From NCBI GenBank assembly GCA_025399215.1, contig MU621319.1:1-27324 (forward strand): DNA of 27,324 nucleotides, written 5' to 3'. Source of the stretch: Globomyces pollinis-pini. Its lineage: Eukaryota; Chytridiomycota; Chytridiomycetes; Rhizophydiales; Globomycetaceae. A program made the translations under genes and the position numbers. Below are positions 9,637-20,021 of the stretch, in pieces (the first letter of the stretch is position 1; every line of letters begins with the position of its first letter). The notes beneath the pieces are model-generated. The model worked only from the letters and a program-made list of their open reading frames with translations, ran no database searches and was not told where the DNA came from.

Positions 9637-10299
9637 TTATCGGACTCGATTGTACAATGTTCTTTGTACATGAATGAATCCAAAAATGATTTAGATACTC
9701 TTTTAATATACTATAGTACACATACAATTCCAGTAATATTGATAGTGATAGAGAGAGAAAGAAATAGATAATGTTACCAGATTCATTTTTGGTGAATCGG
9801 GGACAACTGTGTGAATAAAATCCACGAAGAATATGGATAAAAATCCCCTTTCCTTGGTCTTAATAAATTCAATGGTGTCCAAATTCCTTTAAGCAAATGT
9901 AACATTCCAAAAACAATTTTTGTTTGTTACTTTCAATTCAGTACCATTTTAACGATAGAAAAATAAGCTAATTCACTGTTGTCCAATGAAGTACCATTTC
10001 AAATTGTCAATATCAAGTTCTACAAACTTCCGCCCAAATCTCAACATCCATTTCAATTTCATGTGATTGTAATTGGAATTGCTGTAAGCGTAAAAAGGCA
10101 TGTGAAAAAGGCACAAATCGTACTACCGTCCCCTTGAAAAAAATACCAAGTTGGATGAGCTTAATCAACCAAGGAATCATGAAACGATGTTCAGACGATC
10201 AATGTTATTAAAAGATTAGAATTGTTTTCTATTTCTAGAAGATTCCCTAAAATCTCCACTGTCACAAACAATAGACATTTAATTTTCCTTGTTCTATAA
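9637..10299. other. Intergenic region between C1 genes
   Basis: 663 bp of AT-rich DNA. A stretch around 10060-10190 reads as a short Cys/Lys-rich open frame, too short and patternless to call a zinc cluster, and may be decayed coding sequence. Otherwise I see nothing beyond AT-rich runs and a GA-rich patch near 9750-9765. Confidence 0.4.
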
Positions 10300-11040
10300 A
10301 TGAATTCAATATTAAAAGATACGAATCAGAGGATATCGCATGATTTCCAATCAAAGTTGTTTTTAAAACCAACCTATTGCGATTATTGTTCAAAACTATT
10401 CACAAAAAATGTAAATCAGGGAGTTTGTTGTAAAGGTAAATTTAGACAAAATTAGATTGAATGTATAATAGAATGTCTTTATAATGCACATGAAGATTGT
10501 ATAAAGTTAATTACGCGACCATGCCATCCTATTATGATAGAATCACTCACAAGGAGGAAGACAGTAAATCAACCATCAACAAACGATCCAATTGCAGAGC
10601 AAATCACAATGGAATCTCCGAAAAAGAAAGGATTGCCAAAATTATCAGTTAAAATCAAATCAGTGGATTCACTAGAAGAATTGGATATGACGCAATTAAA
10701 TTTGAATGCACCAAACGTTACAGGTTCTAAAACCAAGCATTCGTTTCAAACTGTATCATTTAGTAATCCAACATATTGTGATTTATGTTCCACATTTATA
10801 TGGGGTTTAGTGAAACAAGGATTGGCATGTAGTGGTAACATTTGTATCAAAATAACATTAGATTGTGGTTACATCTGTCATCGTAAATGTGAATATTATA
10901 TCCATTCGTCTTGTTCTATGAAGAATGGGAATCATAAGAAAACAAGTAGTAATGCGACACGAGTGAATTCTTTAGTATCCACCATTGGTCGTAAATCAAC
11001 GAGTAAAAAACCAACATTTTTTGGAATTGAATTTAATTAA
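10300..11040 (+). CDS. Protein with two C1 zinc fingers (225 aa)
   Basis: Three exons (10300-10435, 10472-10834, 10862-11040), with introns of 36 and 27 nt, give 225 residues in frame. C1 domain A covers residues 14-63 and needs the first splice to complete its CKEC pair; domain B covers about 135-184 and needs the second splice, which restores ACSDCGYICHRKC with perfect spacing. Domain B has Pro11, Trp22, Gly23 and Gln27, the residues associated with diacylglycerol binding, so membrane recruitment by lipid is plausible. Domain A has Lys in place of Gly23. No catalytic domain follows; the tail is Ser/Lys-rich. The 27-nt intron is a multiple of three and stop-free, so unspliced mRNA would encode nine extra residues inside the zinc finger. 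Start chosen at the first ATG that puts the complete C1 pattern in frame. Confidence 0.85.
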
Positions 11041-11358
11041 TTAATAAAAAATAGATTTTGATTATGGTAAATCATCAGCCCTTAAAAAGCATTACAATGG
11101 ATGAAACAAGCTAAAAAAAAATAGGAAATGAAATACAGAGATAACTAGACTGTAGTAACAGTCTCCTGATCAGATTTGTTTGTGCTTTTGACGTTGAGAT
11201 TGTATCACAAGGGATTTCCAAATCTGGTTGTTTCATCCGAGCTGTTTAGTTGATGGTCAAACTTTTCACCGTCTGAAACTGAAGCTGGAACCCAATCGAA
11301 TTTCCTTTATAAACAATCATAAAAAACCCTTTAAAAAAAAACTTGAAAAACCTCATAA
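11041..11358. other. Intergenic region
   Basis: 318 bp between the second and third C1 genes. It contains A-rich runs just before the next ATG and no recognisable element. Confidence 0.4.
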
Positions 11359-12956
11359 ATGACTGAAACTTTAAAACAAGATATCAATCAAGCATTCGAT
11401 TCCAGGTTGTCGTTATCATTGGATACTCCTGCTTCCATGGAACGTACAAATTCATTATCTGCATCTTCTATTCATTCAAATGATAAAATAAATGACCATC
11501 ATGATTTCCGTCCTGCAACTTACAGTCGACCAACTTACTGTGATTTATGTTCCAATTTCATTTGGGGATTAACCAAACAAGGTCATTCATGTGCTGATTG
11601 TGGTTATAATACGTAAAATGAAATGTTGATTATTAATTTTAATAGACATAAAAAATGTTTGGGATTGGTCATGACTCCATGTCATCCTACTCGTGGTAGA
11701 ACTTCAACGGATAGTCCTGGTACAATACGTAAACGATCCACTTCAAATTCAACCAAAAAAGTTGAACGTTCTGATAGTGCCACTAGAAAATCAACTGCTA
11801 CCAAACAAACTCCAAAACGTGAAGAAAGTATCGTCACTGAATTGTTTGCACAAGCACAAGTTCAATCGGTGAAATTGGGAAATGCTTTGGCAGATGCTAA
11901 TCCGGCATTAAGTGTTACTGTGTTTATTAAAAACAATAATCGTTTCGTAGCACGTCAAACTCCTTTGATTTGGTTGAATAATACAATCATCAGTTTACTC
12001 ACTTGGCAATCCATACCGCATACATTAATATTCCTCCTATGTTACATTATACTATGTAAGTCATAATCTTTATTAATCATCAAGGTCTTCATCCATTTTT
12101 GATTCCTATTTTACCACAAATGGTGTTGATATATTTGATGATTCGGTTTTATCACTATAGAGCTGATGATATTGTTGCAGGTAGACCATTACCAAAACCA
12201 CATCCAATTGGAACATCACCCAAATTATCTCCTTCATTTGCCGAACAAAAAGATGCAATGCAAAACATCCAGAATACCATGTCCAAAGTATCAGATGCAT
12301 ATGATGCTGGGTATAATCTCTATCGAATGATTGATTGGTCTAATCCAGAACAAACCAAGGACGTATTGATGGCAGTGATTGCATCAATGTTTGGAACCTT
12401 ATTAGTTCTTCATTTCATTCCAATCAACATTATAGCACTCTTTGGAGGTGTAGGTATCTTTTTGGCCAACACTGCAATTGTCAAGGCTGCCACTATTACT
12501 CTCACACCTCATTTAGTCAAGAAATTACAACGTAGAGTTGAACATGTCAAAACGTTGATTAAAGAAGCACAAGAAAAAGGTCAAGAACCAATTATTGATG
12601 TCGTATTATTCGAAAATCAACGATGGTGGGCCGGAGTTGGTTGGGTTCCAGCCCTACTTTCCAGTGAACGATCCTCTTGGACAGACGAAACTGGTACCAT
12701 CAAACTTTCCAACAAAGAAGATTACGAAATCCCAACTGCGGAAACATTGGGAGAACTCGTACCCAACAGTGCACATCATAAAGGTGTCATCAGTTGGATC
12801 GATAACGAATGGGAAGTCGATGTCGAATGGACTGGGACTGATGAAGATGGTTGGGAATACACTAACCAGATCTGGCAACAACCTCGTAGTAGTCGTACTA
12901 TGGGATCTTTCACTAGACGTCGTAAATGGGTCCGACATTTAATCCTTAAAAACTAA
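11359..12956 (+). CDS. C1 domain fused to a membrane region and DysF (peroxin/dysferlin) domain
   Basis: Three exons (11359-11612, 11646-12055, 12085-12956), introns 33 and 29 nt, give 511 residues. A C1 finger at residues 48-97 has the full ligand pattern and the lipid-binding consensus (Pro11, Trp22, Gly23, Gln27). A Ser/Thr/Lys-rich linker leads to a hydrophobic hairpin-like pair at about 185-235 and a second hydrophobic block about 320-365. The C-terminus (about 397-511) has the DysFN motif (FENQRWWAGVGW) and the DysFC motif (Trp-rich, GWEYTNQIW then RRRKWVRH). This layout resembles the fungal Pex30-type (Pex24p) membrane peroxins of the ER and peroxisome contact sites, with an added C1 domain. 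Role inferred: a membrane protein at ER or peroxisome sites that senses diacylglycerol. Its stop lies 64 bp from that of the branching enzyme, which converges on it. Confidence 0.85.
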
Positions 12957-13020
12957 AAACCTCATAGATGAACTGAATAAAAAAATTTCAAAAAAAAATA
13001 TAAAGAAAGATGATTTTTAT

Positions 13021-15650
13021 TTATTGATTATCGAAACGAAAGACTAAAGCACATCGAGATGGTAGATAGATACGTATAAAGGCATCTCTTCCCAAATACG
13101 GTTCGACAATAGGTTCAAACGGGATGGTGGTATCGACACGGTCAAGCCCTCCAAACAAAGTGGTATCGGTTGACAAGACAATTCGATGTGTTTGTGTACT
13201 GGTAGTAGGAATAGGATAATCTGGAAATGATTGTGTAGGATGGAAATTGAAGGCAAAGATATAATTGGATTTTTCAAAAACAATGATTTTATCGGATTCA
13301 TGTTTGATGGTTGTATATTCGGTTTGAGATAGGAATTTGGATTGTTTTTCAAGTGTCATCATGGCTCGATCGAAATTGTAAAGGGATTGATATCTTAAAA
13401 GTGGATCATCAATGAGATTGAATTGTCGACGTGCGTATTGGAAGGAATTTTGATTGCCTTCACGTGGGAAATCTAACCATTCGGGGTGTCCGAATTCGTT
13501 GCCAATGAAATTGAGGTAACCACGTCCACCAAGTGTACATGTGATTAAGCTGATGTTAGTTGAATTAAAAGTTTACCGAATCATTTTGTGGAGTGCCAGG
13601 CCACGGTCAATAATTGGAGTACGGTCACTAAGATTTGACATATTTGTGTACATTTCCTTGTCCATCAACCAGAATGCAATTGTTTTATCTACCGTCAGAC
13701 TTGATATTTTTTACCTCCAACAAGCGCTTGGTCATGACTTTCAGCATATGCAATGGTAGGTTCCTAGTTTTAAGTATATTAAAGAATACATTCCACCGGT
13801 GGTTGGTGAGTTGATGTACGATATGTCCCATTTCCCATTGATCATCTGGTACTTCCTTGAGGTATTTGATCCACATATCAGGTACAGCCATACTGAGTCG
13901 GTAGTCAAATCCTATTCCCCCTTCCGACACTGGTCGACACAGTGTAGGCATTCCAGATACATCTGTTTTATATAAACTTTGGTATTTTTCACATACCTAT
14001 AATGAATCATAAAATATGATATTTACAAACCTTCAGCAATGGTAATAACATGTGGAAACAACGTTTTCAAGGAATAATTTGCCAACATCAAAAAACAAAC
14101 TGAATCCAAATCAACTTGATCACCAAAATAATCGTTATATCCACCAGCAAAACCAGTACCAATACCATGGTGGTGGTAGAGCATGGATGTGACAGCATCA
14201 AATCGAAAACCGTCGAAATGGTAAGTCTCTATCCAGTAGCGGAGATTGGAAAGAAGAAAACGTAGAACTTCTGGGTGTGAGTAGTTGAAGAGTCTGCTGT
14301 TCCAGAGACTGTGGTGTCCTCGGCCTCCAGAATGGAAATATTGATGATCTTTTTGTTATAATTCGTTACTAGTTTACCTATGAAAAGGTTTAGAGCTATA
14401 AATAGTTACCTATGGAATAGGTTAAAAAAACGATAACAAACCTGTTCCATCAAACATATTTAAACCATCCAGGACATTATTACAAGCATGCGAATGTACG
14501 ACATCTAAAAGTACATAAATACCAAAGGAATGAGCAGTGTCGATTAAAAACATGAGTTCTTCAGGTGTACCGAATCGAGAGGAAGGGGCGAAAAAGTTGG
14601 AGACTTGGTAGCCGAACGATGCGTAATAAGGGTGCTCCATAATAGCCATAAGCTGGATTGTGTTGTATCCTGTGGGTTAGTAATGCTTGGTTGGATAAAA
14701 TAGCTGTGTGATAATACATGGATTGATAATATCAAGTCAAAACATCACCAAAAATGGTTCATGGAATAAAAACAAGAGGGCTATCAGCCATATACATGAA
14801 ATAGCTTTCCTTTCGACCATTGAAATAGAAACACTATAATGTTTCCACTTTCAGTGTTTCTATGTTGAGACAAAAACAAATCTATGCCATTTTTCATTTG
14901 TTAGAGATAAAAGGATTTCGAGATAGTCAAGTGTAAGATTATGTATACATACCCAAATCTGCTATTCTTGGTAATACATTGTTTGCGAATTCCAAGTAAG
15001 AAGCCACTTTACAATCAGGGGAAGCAATACCAACATGAGCTTCATAAATCTTCAAGTTTGTAGGTTTCGGTGGGGTAGGATGAACAAAAACATACTTTTT
15101 AGGTGGATTCCAAAAGACACCATCAAAAACTGGACTGACATTTAAATCTTGAGTAGCGCGTTTAATGTAAGCAGGGATTCGTTCCAGACGTTCACCACTT
15201 GGGATTACCAAAGAGATCTAAAATGTTAAGAGGAATGAATGTATACTTTGACTTTCGAGTTGTGAGGGATAGCAGGAGTGTTTTTAATGTGAGGAAGGGA
15301 GATTGAAAATACACCAAATTGATCTCTAGCCATAGGATGAGAATCTCTATTCCAATTATCTTATTGTTAATGATGTATTGAATACTGAAATCGCCGATAA
15401 GGAAAGCATGAGTAGCATTCGGTGCCCATTCAGAGTAAGAGATATTATCATCAGATATGACGAAACCAAGTTTATTGTGACCATTTGAGTAAGATTTGAT
15501 ACCATTTTCATGAGAGTTTATATGATTTAATGCATTATTAAATTTGGTGATTCTATAATTTAGTAGTAATTCAAAATACCTTTGATCTAATTGATTTTTG
15601 AAAGGAGCTAGATACTTGTCATCTTGAATTAGTTTATCGCAAGTGATCAT
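13021..15650 (-). CDS. GLC3: 1,4-alpha-glucan branching enzyme (glycogen branching)
   Basis: Makes alpha-1,6 branches in glycogen in the cytosol. Nine exons (15386-15650, 15247-15359, 14953-15217, 14442-14669, 14031-14348, 13790-13962, 13715-13763, 13577-13688, 13021-13549) yield 683 residues, normal for eukaryotic branching enzymes. Introns are 26, 29, 283, 93, 68, 26, 26 and 27 nt. The N-terminal third carries a CBM48-type module ([13 protein letters not shown]). The GH13 barrel shows [23 protein letters not shown], whose core is [13 protein letters not shown], and three catalytic residues: Asp341 in GFRFDAV, Glu396 in IAEDVSGMP and Asp465 in AESHDQAL. Their spacing (55 and 69) equals that known for human GBE1. 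The usual GFRFDG is GFRFDA here. All motifs are intact, so the enzyme should be active. It is divergent from SNU13 across a region with an assembly gap. Confidence 0.96.
14670..14952 (-). other. Outlier 283-nt intron with a perfect 11-bp hairpin
   Basis: This intron of the branching enzyme gene is about ten times longer than most introns here. It contains a perfect inverted repeat, ATAGAAACACT at 14825-14835 and AGTGTTTCTAT at 14853-14863, with a 17-nt loop, and a weaker one nearby (GCTAT...ATAGC at about 14779-14804). It could host an intronic small RNA such as a snoRNA, but I could not find a convincing C/D or H/ACA box set. Confidence 0.5.
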
Positions 15651-15786
15651 TTAAAGTAAAGAAAGAGAATGATGAAATCAGAACCCGATGAAGAGTGGCT
15701 TTGTGTTTGGATGAAAGAGGTTTAATGAAGATATAATAGATTACAACATTAAAACAGTTTAATGACTATACTCACAACCATTCATT

Positions 15787-15877
15787 ACTATTCTCAACAA
15801 GCATTCATTATTATACTCAATAATCATTTACTACTATACTCAACAAGCATTCATTATTATACGTGACAATCATTCAC
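15787..15877. repeat. 46-nt imperfect tandem repeat
   Basis: Unit one at 15787-15832 and unit two at 15833-15877 share ACTAT[T/A]CTCAACAAGCATTC and the following ATTATTATAC with a few differences. They sit in a wider CATTCATT-rich low-complexity stretch. Confidence 0.7.
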
Positions 15878-16047
15878 AATCATTCATTAACATTTATTAA
15901 TTACATACATTACATTCGTTGCTTACGTGAATTACATTCATTGACATTGATAACTTCCACTCAGTAATACAAGTATTTTCATTCTACAAAGAATTTATCA
16001 ATTCAATTGGTAACTTAACCCTAATTGTAACCACCAGAAAAAAAAAA

Positions 16048-16057
16048 NNNNNNNNNN
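16048..16057. other. Assembly gap (10 N)
   Basis: Ten undetermined bases, preceded by a run of ten A. Linkage of the left and right parts of the window rests on scaffolding across this gap. Confidence 0.99.
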
Positions 16058-16093
16058 CACTCTGTTAGTAGAGATAGTGATTCAAATATCATA

Positions 16094-16095
<2 letters not shown>

Positions 16096-16131
<36 letters not shown>

Positions 16132-16144
16132 AAAAAAAAAAAAA
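16096..16144. repeat. Poly(A) tract upstream of SNU13
   Basis: 35 A residues, one C and 13 more A end 19 bases before the SNU13 ATG. Poly(A) beside a gap is also typical of an assembly weak point; it could alternatively be a poly(dA:dT) nucleosome-excluding promoter element. Confidence 0.9.
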
Positions 16145-16163
16145 GTATTTTTTTTACCATCCA

Positions 16164-16575
16164 ATGTCTGCTCCAAATCCAAAAGCTTTCCCTCTCGCTG
16201 ACCCTCAATTAGCTACTAAAATTATCGATTTAGTTCAACAAGCTTCCCATTATAAACAATTAAAAAAGGGTGCTAATGAAACTACTAAAACTTTAAACAG
16301 AGGTATCTCGGAATTCATCATCATGGCTGCTGATACTGAACCTTTGGAAATCTTATTACATTTACCACTCTTATGTGAAGATAAGGTTTGATATTGAATT
16401 ATTAACCCTATTGTAGAATGTTCCTTATGTATTTGTCCCTTCAAAAAGTGCCCTTGGTCGTGCTTGTGGTGTCTCAAGACCAGTCGTTGCTTGTAGTATC
16501 ACCACTAACGAAGGTTCTGAATTAAAGGTTCAAATTCAGAACATTAAAAATGAAATTGAGAAATTAATCATCTAA
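16164..16575 (+). CDS. SNU13: SNU13 / 15.5K L7Ae-family kink-turn RNA-binding protein
   Basis: Binds kink-turns in U4 snRNA and in box C/D snoRNAs, nucleating the U4/U6.U5 tri-snRNP and methylation-guide snoRNPs in the nucleus. Two exons (16164-16385, 16417-16575) with a 31-nt intron give 126 residues, the usual length. Conserved family stretches are [16 protein letters not shown] (RNA contact), [25 protein letters not shown] and [23 protein letters not shown]. The splice falls between the last two. The start gives an [14 protein letters not shown]-terminus typical of the family. All key residues appear intact. It lies alone downstream of a poly(A) tract and the scaffold gap, with the phosphoesterase gene converging on it 231 bp away. 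Confidence 0.97.
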
Positions 16576-16806
16576 CTTATCTTACACTCGACTCTAATGA
16601 TCTGTTGTGAAGAGCTAATAAACTCATTTACCTTACTATAGCTTTATCTTATTTAAATACACATCTTTGTGTCTCCTAACTAGCCATTGCATTTCTTGTA
16701 TTCTCATATACTAAACCAGTGGCAATGGTTCTCATGTCATTTTGTATTGGGTTCAAATAATTTAACCATAAAACAAAACATAAACGAATGAAATGTTGTA
16801 TTTTAT

Positions 16807-18727
16807 TTATACCAAAAGACTTGAACCAATGCTAATCAAAAACACCCACAAACGAGATTGAAATGCTCCACTTGTCAATTCAAAATCCATTACAGATGGT
16901 ACTGTAGTATCTTTCACTTCCTTCATGTTATCAGTTGGTGAAGAGTATTGACGACTTGTAGGAGTATTGGTTGTTAAACTGTGTGTGTTTGTAGGATCTA
17001 CTACAGTAATAGGAGTCTCTTTTGTAATCGCAGTGAATGGCGTAGATACACTTGTATTGATATCAGATAAACTGGTAGTTGCAGTACCAGAAGTCAATGT
17101 CATGTTACCAGTTAGCACAGAACCAGTGGTAGAAGTGATTGTTGTACTCGGTGGTAATGTCTTTGATAGAGTTTGACCAGCACTAAACGTACCCATATCA
17201 GTTACAATCCCAGTTGGAGATGGTGTCATGGAAACTGCACCAACAACAGCATCGAAATCAACTATATCTGTTCTTGGTGTATCAACATAATTGAAAATAT
17301 CATGAAATGACATTGCCCATGCATCTCTCCTTGATAAAAATGTAGATAATCCAAATAATTTCTTCAAAGTAGCTGATAAACTGGAATGTTCGAAATTTCT
17401 TGTTGGCATAGCTGATCGGAATACTTGTCCTTTTGGAACCCATGGTGATATGACCAGTGCCGGTACTCGAACACCTAACCGCTCCATACTCCAATCGCCA
17501 CCAATGGGTCCATTATTCGATATCGGCGAATCATCTGGTTTCGGGACTTTATAATTTGGTGGTGGTTGATGATCGTAATACCCACCATGTTCATCGAATG
17601 TAATTAGTAAGGCAGTAGTGTTCCATTGTGGAGAGGATCGTAAAGCTTGATAGATTCGTTTTATCATCAGTTCACCTGCTTCAATTCCACCTTCTTGCGT
17701 CCCACCTGCATACCCTTTACCAGGATGCATATCCCAACTTCCCGATGAATCAATACTACCATCAACACATCATCGTCATACCTCGTTAGTTCTGGTAGTG
17801 TACCTTTAGTAGCATCACTAAAGAATTCATCCAACCGCTTCAATCCATAAGGACGTTTCACGTTAGGACAACCAGTAAAGCCAGGTACACACCCAACATC
17901 ATTCAAGTATCGAGTATAAGACCATTCCCCATTCCCATCATAATAATGTGACCAAGTTCGATTATGATTCTCCATATTCACAAATATACTCTTTGAATCC
18001 GTACCACCACCATTTGCAATCGATCCTTGTGGATTAGCAGCATAAAAGAATTTCCGATTTGGGATTGTATTGCCTAACCCATCAATCAATAACAAATACC
18101 TGGAAATGAAGCATACCAATCGTCAATCACAGCATAATTGGTGGCTAACTTGTAGAGAATTGGCATTGTATCTGGACCTTGATATGAAAATACCGTATCA
18201 ATGGATTCATCAAAAGTAGCCACTTTTTGATTATAATCCCAAGTAGATACAATTTCAACATCTTTTGCAAACCCACCCATAGTAGCTGAACCATTTGACC
18301 AACATTTGGGATAAAAATAGGTACCATTGACATCAATATATCTTGCTTGTTCCTTTTATTAAGTACAAAATTTTAGAATACATCCAAGATTTGTAGAGAT
18401 ACTTGTTGTAAACCGTGACCAGGATCATAAAATGATTTTTTGGTCTTGGCAGGTCGAACCCAGACTTTCGAACCATTGCTCAGATAATTGAATTCGGTAC
18501 CCGTCAATCCATTCACATCCATCAATCCATCAATCTTTAATCGACCAAATACATGATCAAACGATCGATTTTCTATTTTATTAAGGTTGGAGTGTTTTGT
18601 TACCCAACATGAGAATCACTAATGTCTTGATGTTGGCATTGATGGGTGTGGTGTCTGATACTTGAATGGCTTTCGCGATAGTATCGGTTGTAAGTGTCAT
18701 CATTGCAACTATCAATGTCGTCCACAT
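16807..18727 (-). CDS. Secreted, probably GPI-anchored phosphoesterase (phospholipase C/acid phosphatase family)
   Basis: A member of the phosphoesterase family (Pfam PF04185) that includes bacterial phospholipase C and fungal acid phosphatases; it hydrolyses phosphate esters or phospholipid headgroups outside the cell. Five exons (18604-18727, 18382-18572, 18100-18352, 17782-18073, 16807-17755), introns 31, 29, 26 and 26 nt, give 602 residues. Metal-binding motif ENRSFDH is residues 42-48 (split by the first intron), and DEHGGYYDH and SxWVPKG-type motifs follow in the last exon. The N-terminus is a hydrophobic leader (LIVAMMTL) consistent with secretion. After the catalytic domain comes a Thr/Ser-rich linker and a hydrophobic C-terminus (LWVFLISIGSSLLV) without basic residues, the pattern of a GPI signal. 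Exact substrate is not predictable. Confidence 0.92.
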
Positions 18728-19333
18728 TCTGTTCTTCAACCTGTCTTTTTCGTTTTTTTTTCAATCCTTTTTATGTATGGAGGAATTTACCCGTTGTACG
18801 TTCATCTCCACCACGTGCAGTTCATTGTACATTTTTTAATTAATTTTTTTGGTGATTTGAATTTAGTGAATGGATTTCAATTAGTGATATCAAATTGTTG
18901 ATTGATGTAATAGACTGAAATGGATGATTGATTCGTGAACGACAAGATTGTTTCAAATATTTTTGTGTTTGTATTATCACCACGTTGTTAGTATTTCATT
19001 CTGGGTTTATTAAACGTGCCAGTAGTATAGATAGGTCACCAAATGATACCAAGTATTTTAGCCAATTTTTCATAGTGAAACCAATGGATAGTAGTTGAAA
19101 TGATAAATGCCTGTGGCATCAACTTTGATTTAAGTCATTGTCCAAGATTGTCGTGGACATTATTGTGCCAGACTCATACTTAAAGCTTTTGCTACAGGGG
19201 TACCGAAATATTAAATGAGAAAACATTTAATGTCATTACATTAGCATTATAATGGCATATACTTCAAACACTTTGTTGAGAGGCAATTTGGAGTAATGAA
19301 GTTTCATAATCAAATTCTTACCAACAAACAAAA
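18728..19333. promoter_or_regulatory. Divergent intergenic region
   Basis: 606 bp between the phosphoesterase (minus) and the orphan gene at 19334 (plus). A T-rich run lies at 18748-18770. No gene or known motif was found; it should hold both promoters. Confidence 0.4.
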
Positions 19334-20021
19334 ATGGGTTCAGTCACCATTGAAGACACTCCAGCGGAACTGAAGCGAGGCCAGTCATCTGGGGAATTTC
19401 TAGAGAAGCATTTTGAAGAAATATCCTTCGGTGGTTCTGCTACAACTGAAAACGTAAAGTAAATTGTTAAAGAAACATTTGCTAGTATGGCAGGTGCAGC
19501 TACAGATTTTGGTATTGCCAAGGGATGGATTCCAGCTGTCAAAGAAAAGCATATATCAATCCAGTACAAGGACCAAAGATATGACCTAGAAGTTTCTTCT
19601 TACAAGTCTATGTCCAACGTCATATCTTCAGTTGATTCGCATTTTTTCACAGCCTGTGCCTTTCAAAATGTTGTACCGACTGGCGGAGGATGGCTCAGTC
19701 TATCAATTGAAGAATGTCAAAGACCTGCGCGAAGGATACCTATATTATGCTTTAACAGTCAATGAAGAGCTCCCCAAGAAACAAACTGGAAATTTCAGAG
19801 TTGAAATGGAGCGATTCTTTGACAAGTTGAAGATGGAGGAGGGCAAGTCTGATGAGCAGGTGAAGAAAGTGCGGGATGTGTTTTCTGAGCAGGATATTGA
19901 ATTTAAGCAATTAATGGCCACTGGTGACTTGGCTATGACTGATGCTAAACTTGAACAGTATGGCATTACTCAAGGAGGACTACGAACAGCTATTCTTTCG
20001 GTTATCAGAAGCAATGTTTAA
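19334..20021 (+). CDS. Orphan 208-residue protein
   Basis: Not recognised. Three exons (19334-19458, 19486-19618, 19653-20021) with introns of 27 and 34 nt give one frame of 208 residues. The second junction is less sure: a 22-nt intron at 19631-19652 would also keep frame, and the 34-nt version uses a weak GTC donor. The middle (about residues 60-120) alternates short hydrophobic strands in a ubiquitin-like rhythm (SIQYKDQRYDLEV, then MLYRLAEDGSVYQLKN). The last 80 residues are charged and helical, with a possible SAM-like three-helix end. No signal peptide. It lies at the border between the core genes and the transposon/ankyrin region. Could be lineage-specific or an effector-like protein; function is unknown. 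Confidence 0.6.

Larger units (their letters stand above)
15651..16163. promoter_or_regulatory. Divergent upstream region with CATT-rich repeats, gap and poly(A)
   Basis: Between the start of the branching enzyme (minus) and SNU13 (plus). The left part (about 15770-15990) is low-complexity CATTCATTA-type sequence including a 46-nt tandem repeat; the right part has ten unknown bases and a long A tract ending about 20 bp before the SNU13 ATG. Because of the gap the true length is unknown. Confidence 0.5.

Noticed and set aside
10060..10209. Cys/Lys-rich short open frame resembling a Zn2Cys6 cluster
   Set aside because: Cysteine spacing does not fit the fungal C-x2-C-x6-C pattern, and there is no start or extension; probably chance or decayed C1 sequence.
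14670..14952. Box C/D snoRNA in the long intron
   Set aside because: GTGATGT and CTGA-like sequences occur, but not with proper order, spacing or terminal stem.
15770..15990. CRISPR-like or structured repeat array
   Set aside because: Low-complexity CATT-rich DNA with irregular spacing in a eukaryotic genome; not a CRISPR.
16011..16030. Telomere-like TTAACCCTAA next to the gap
   Set aside because: Only a single unit; no tandem array, so not a telomere.
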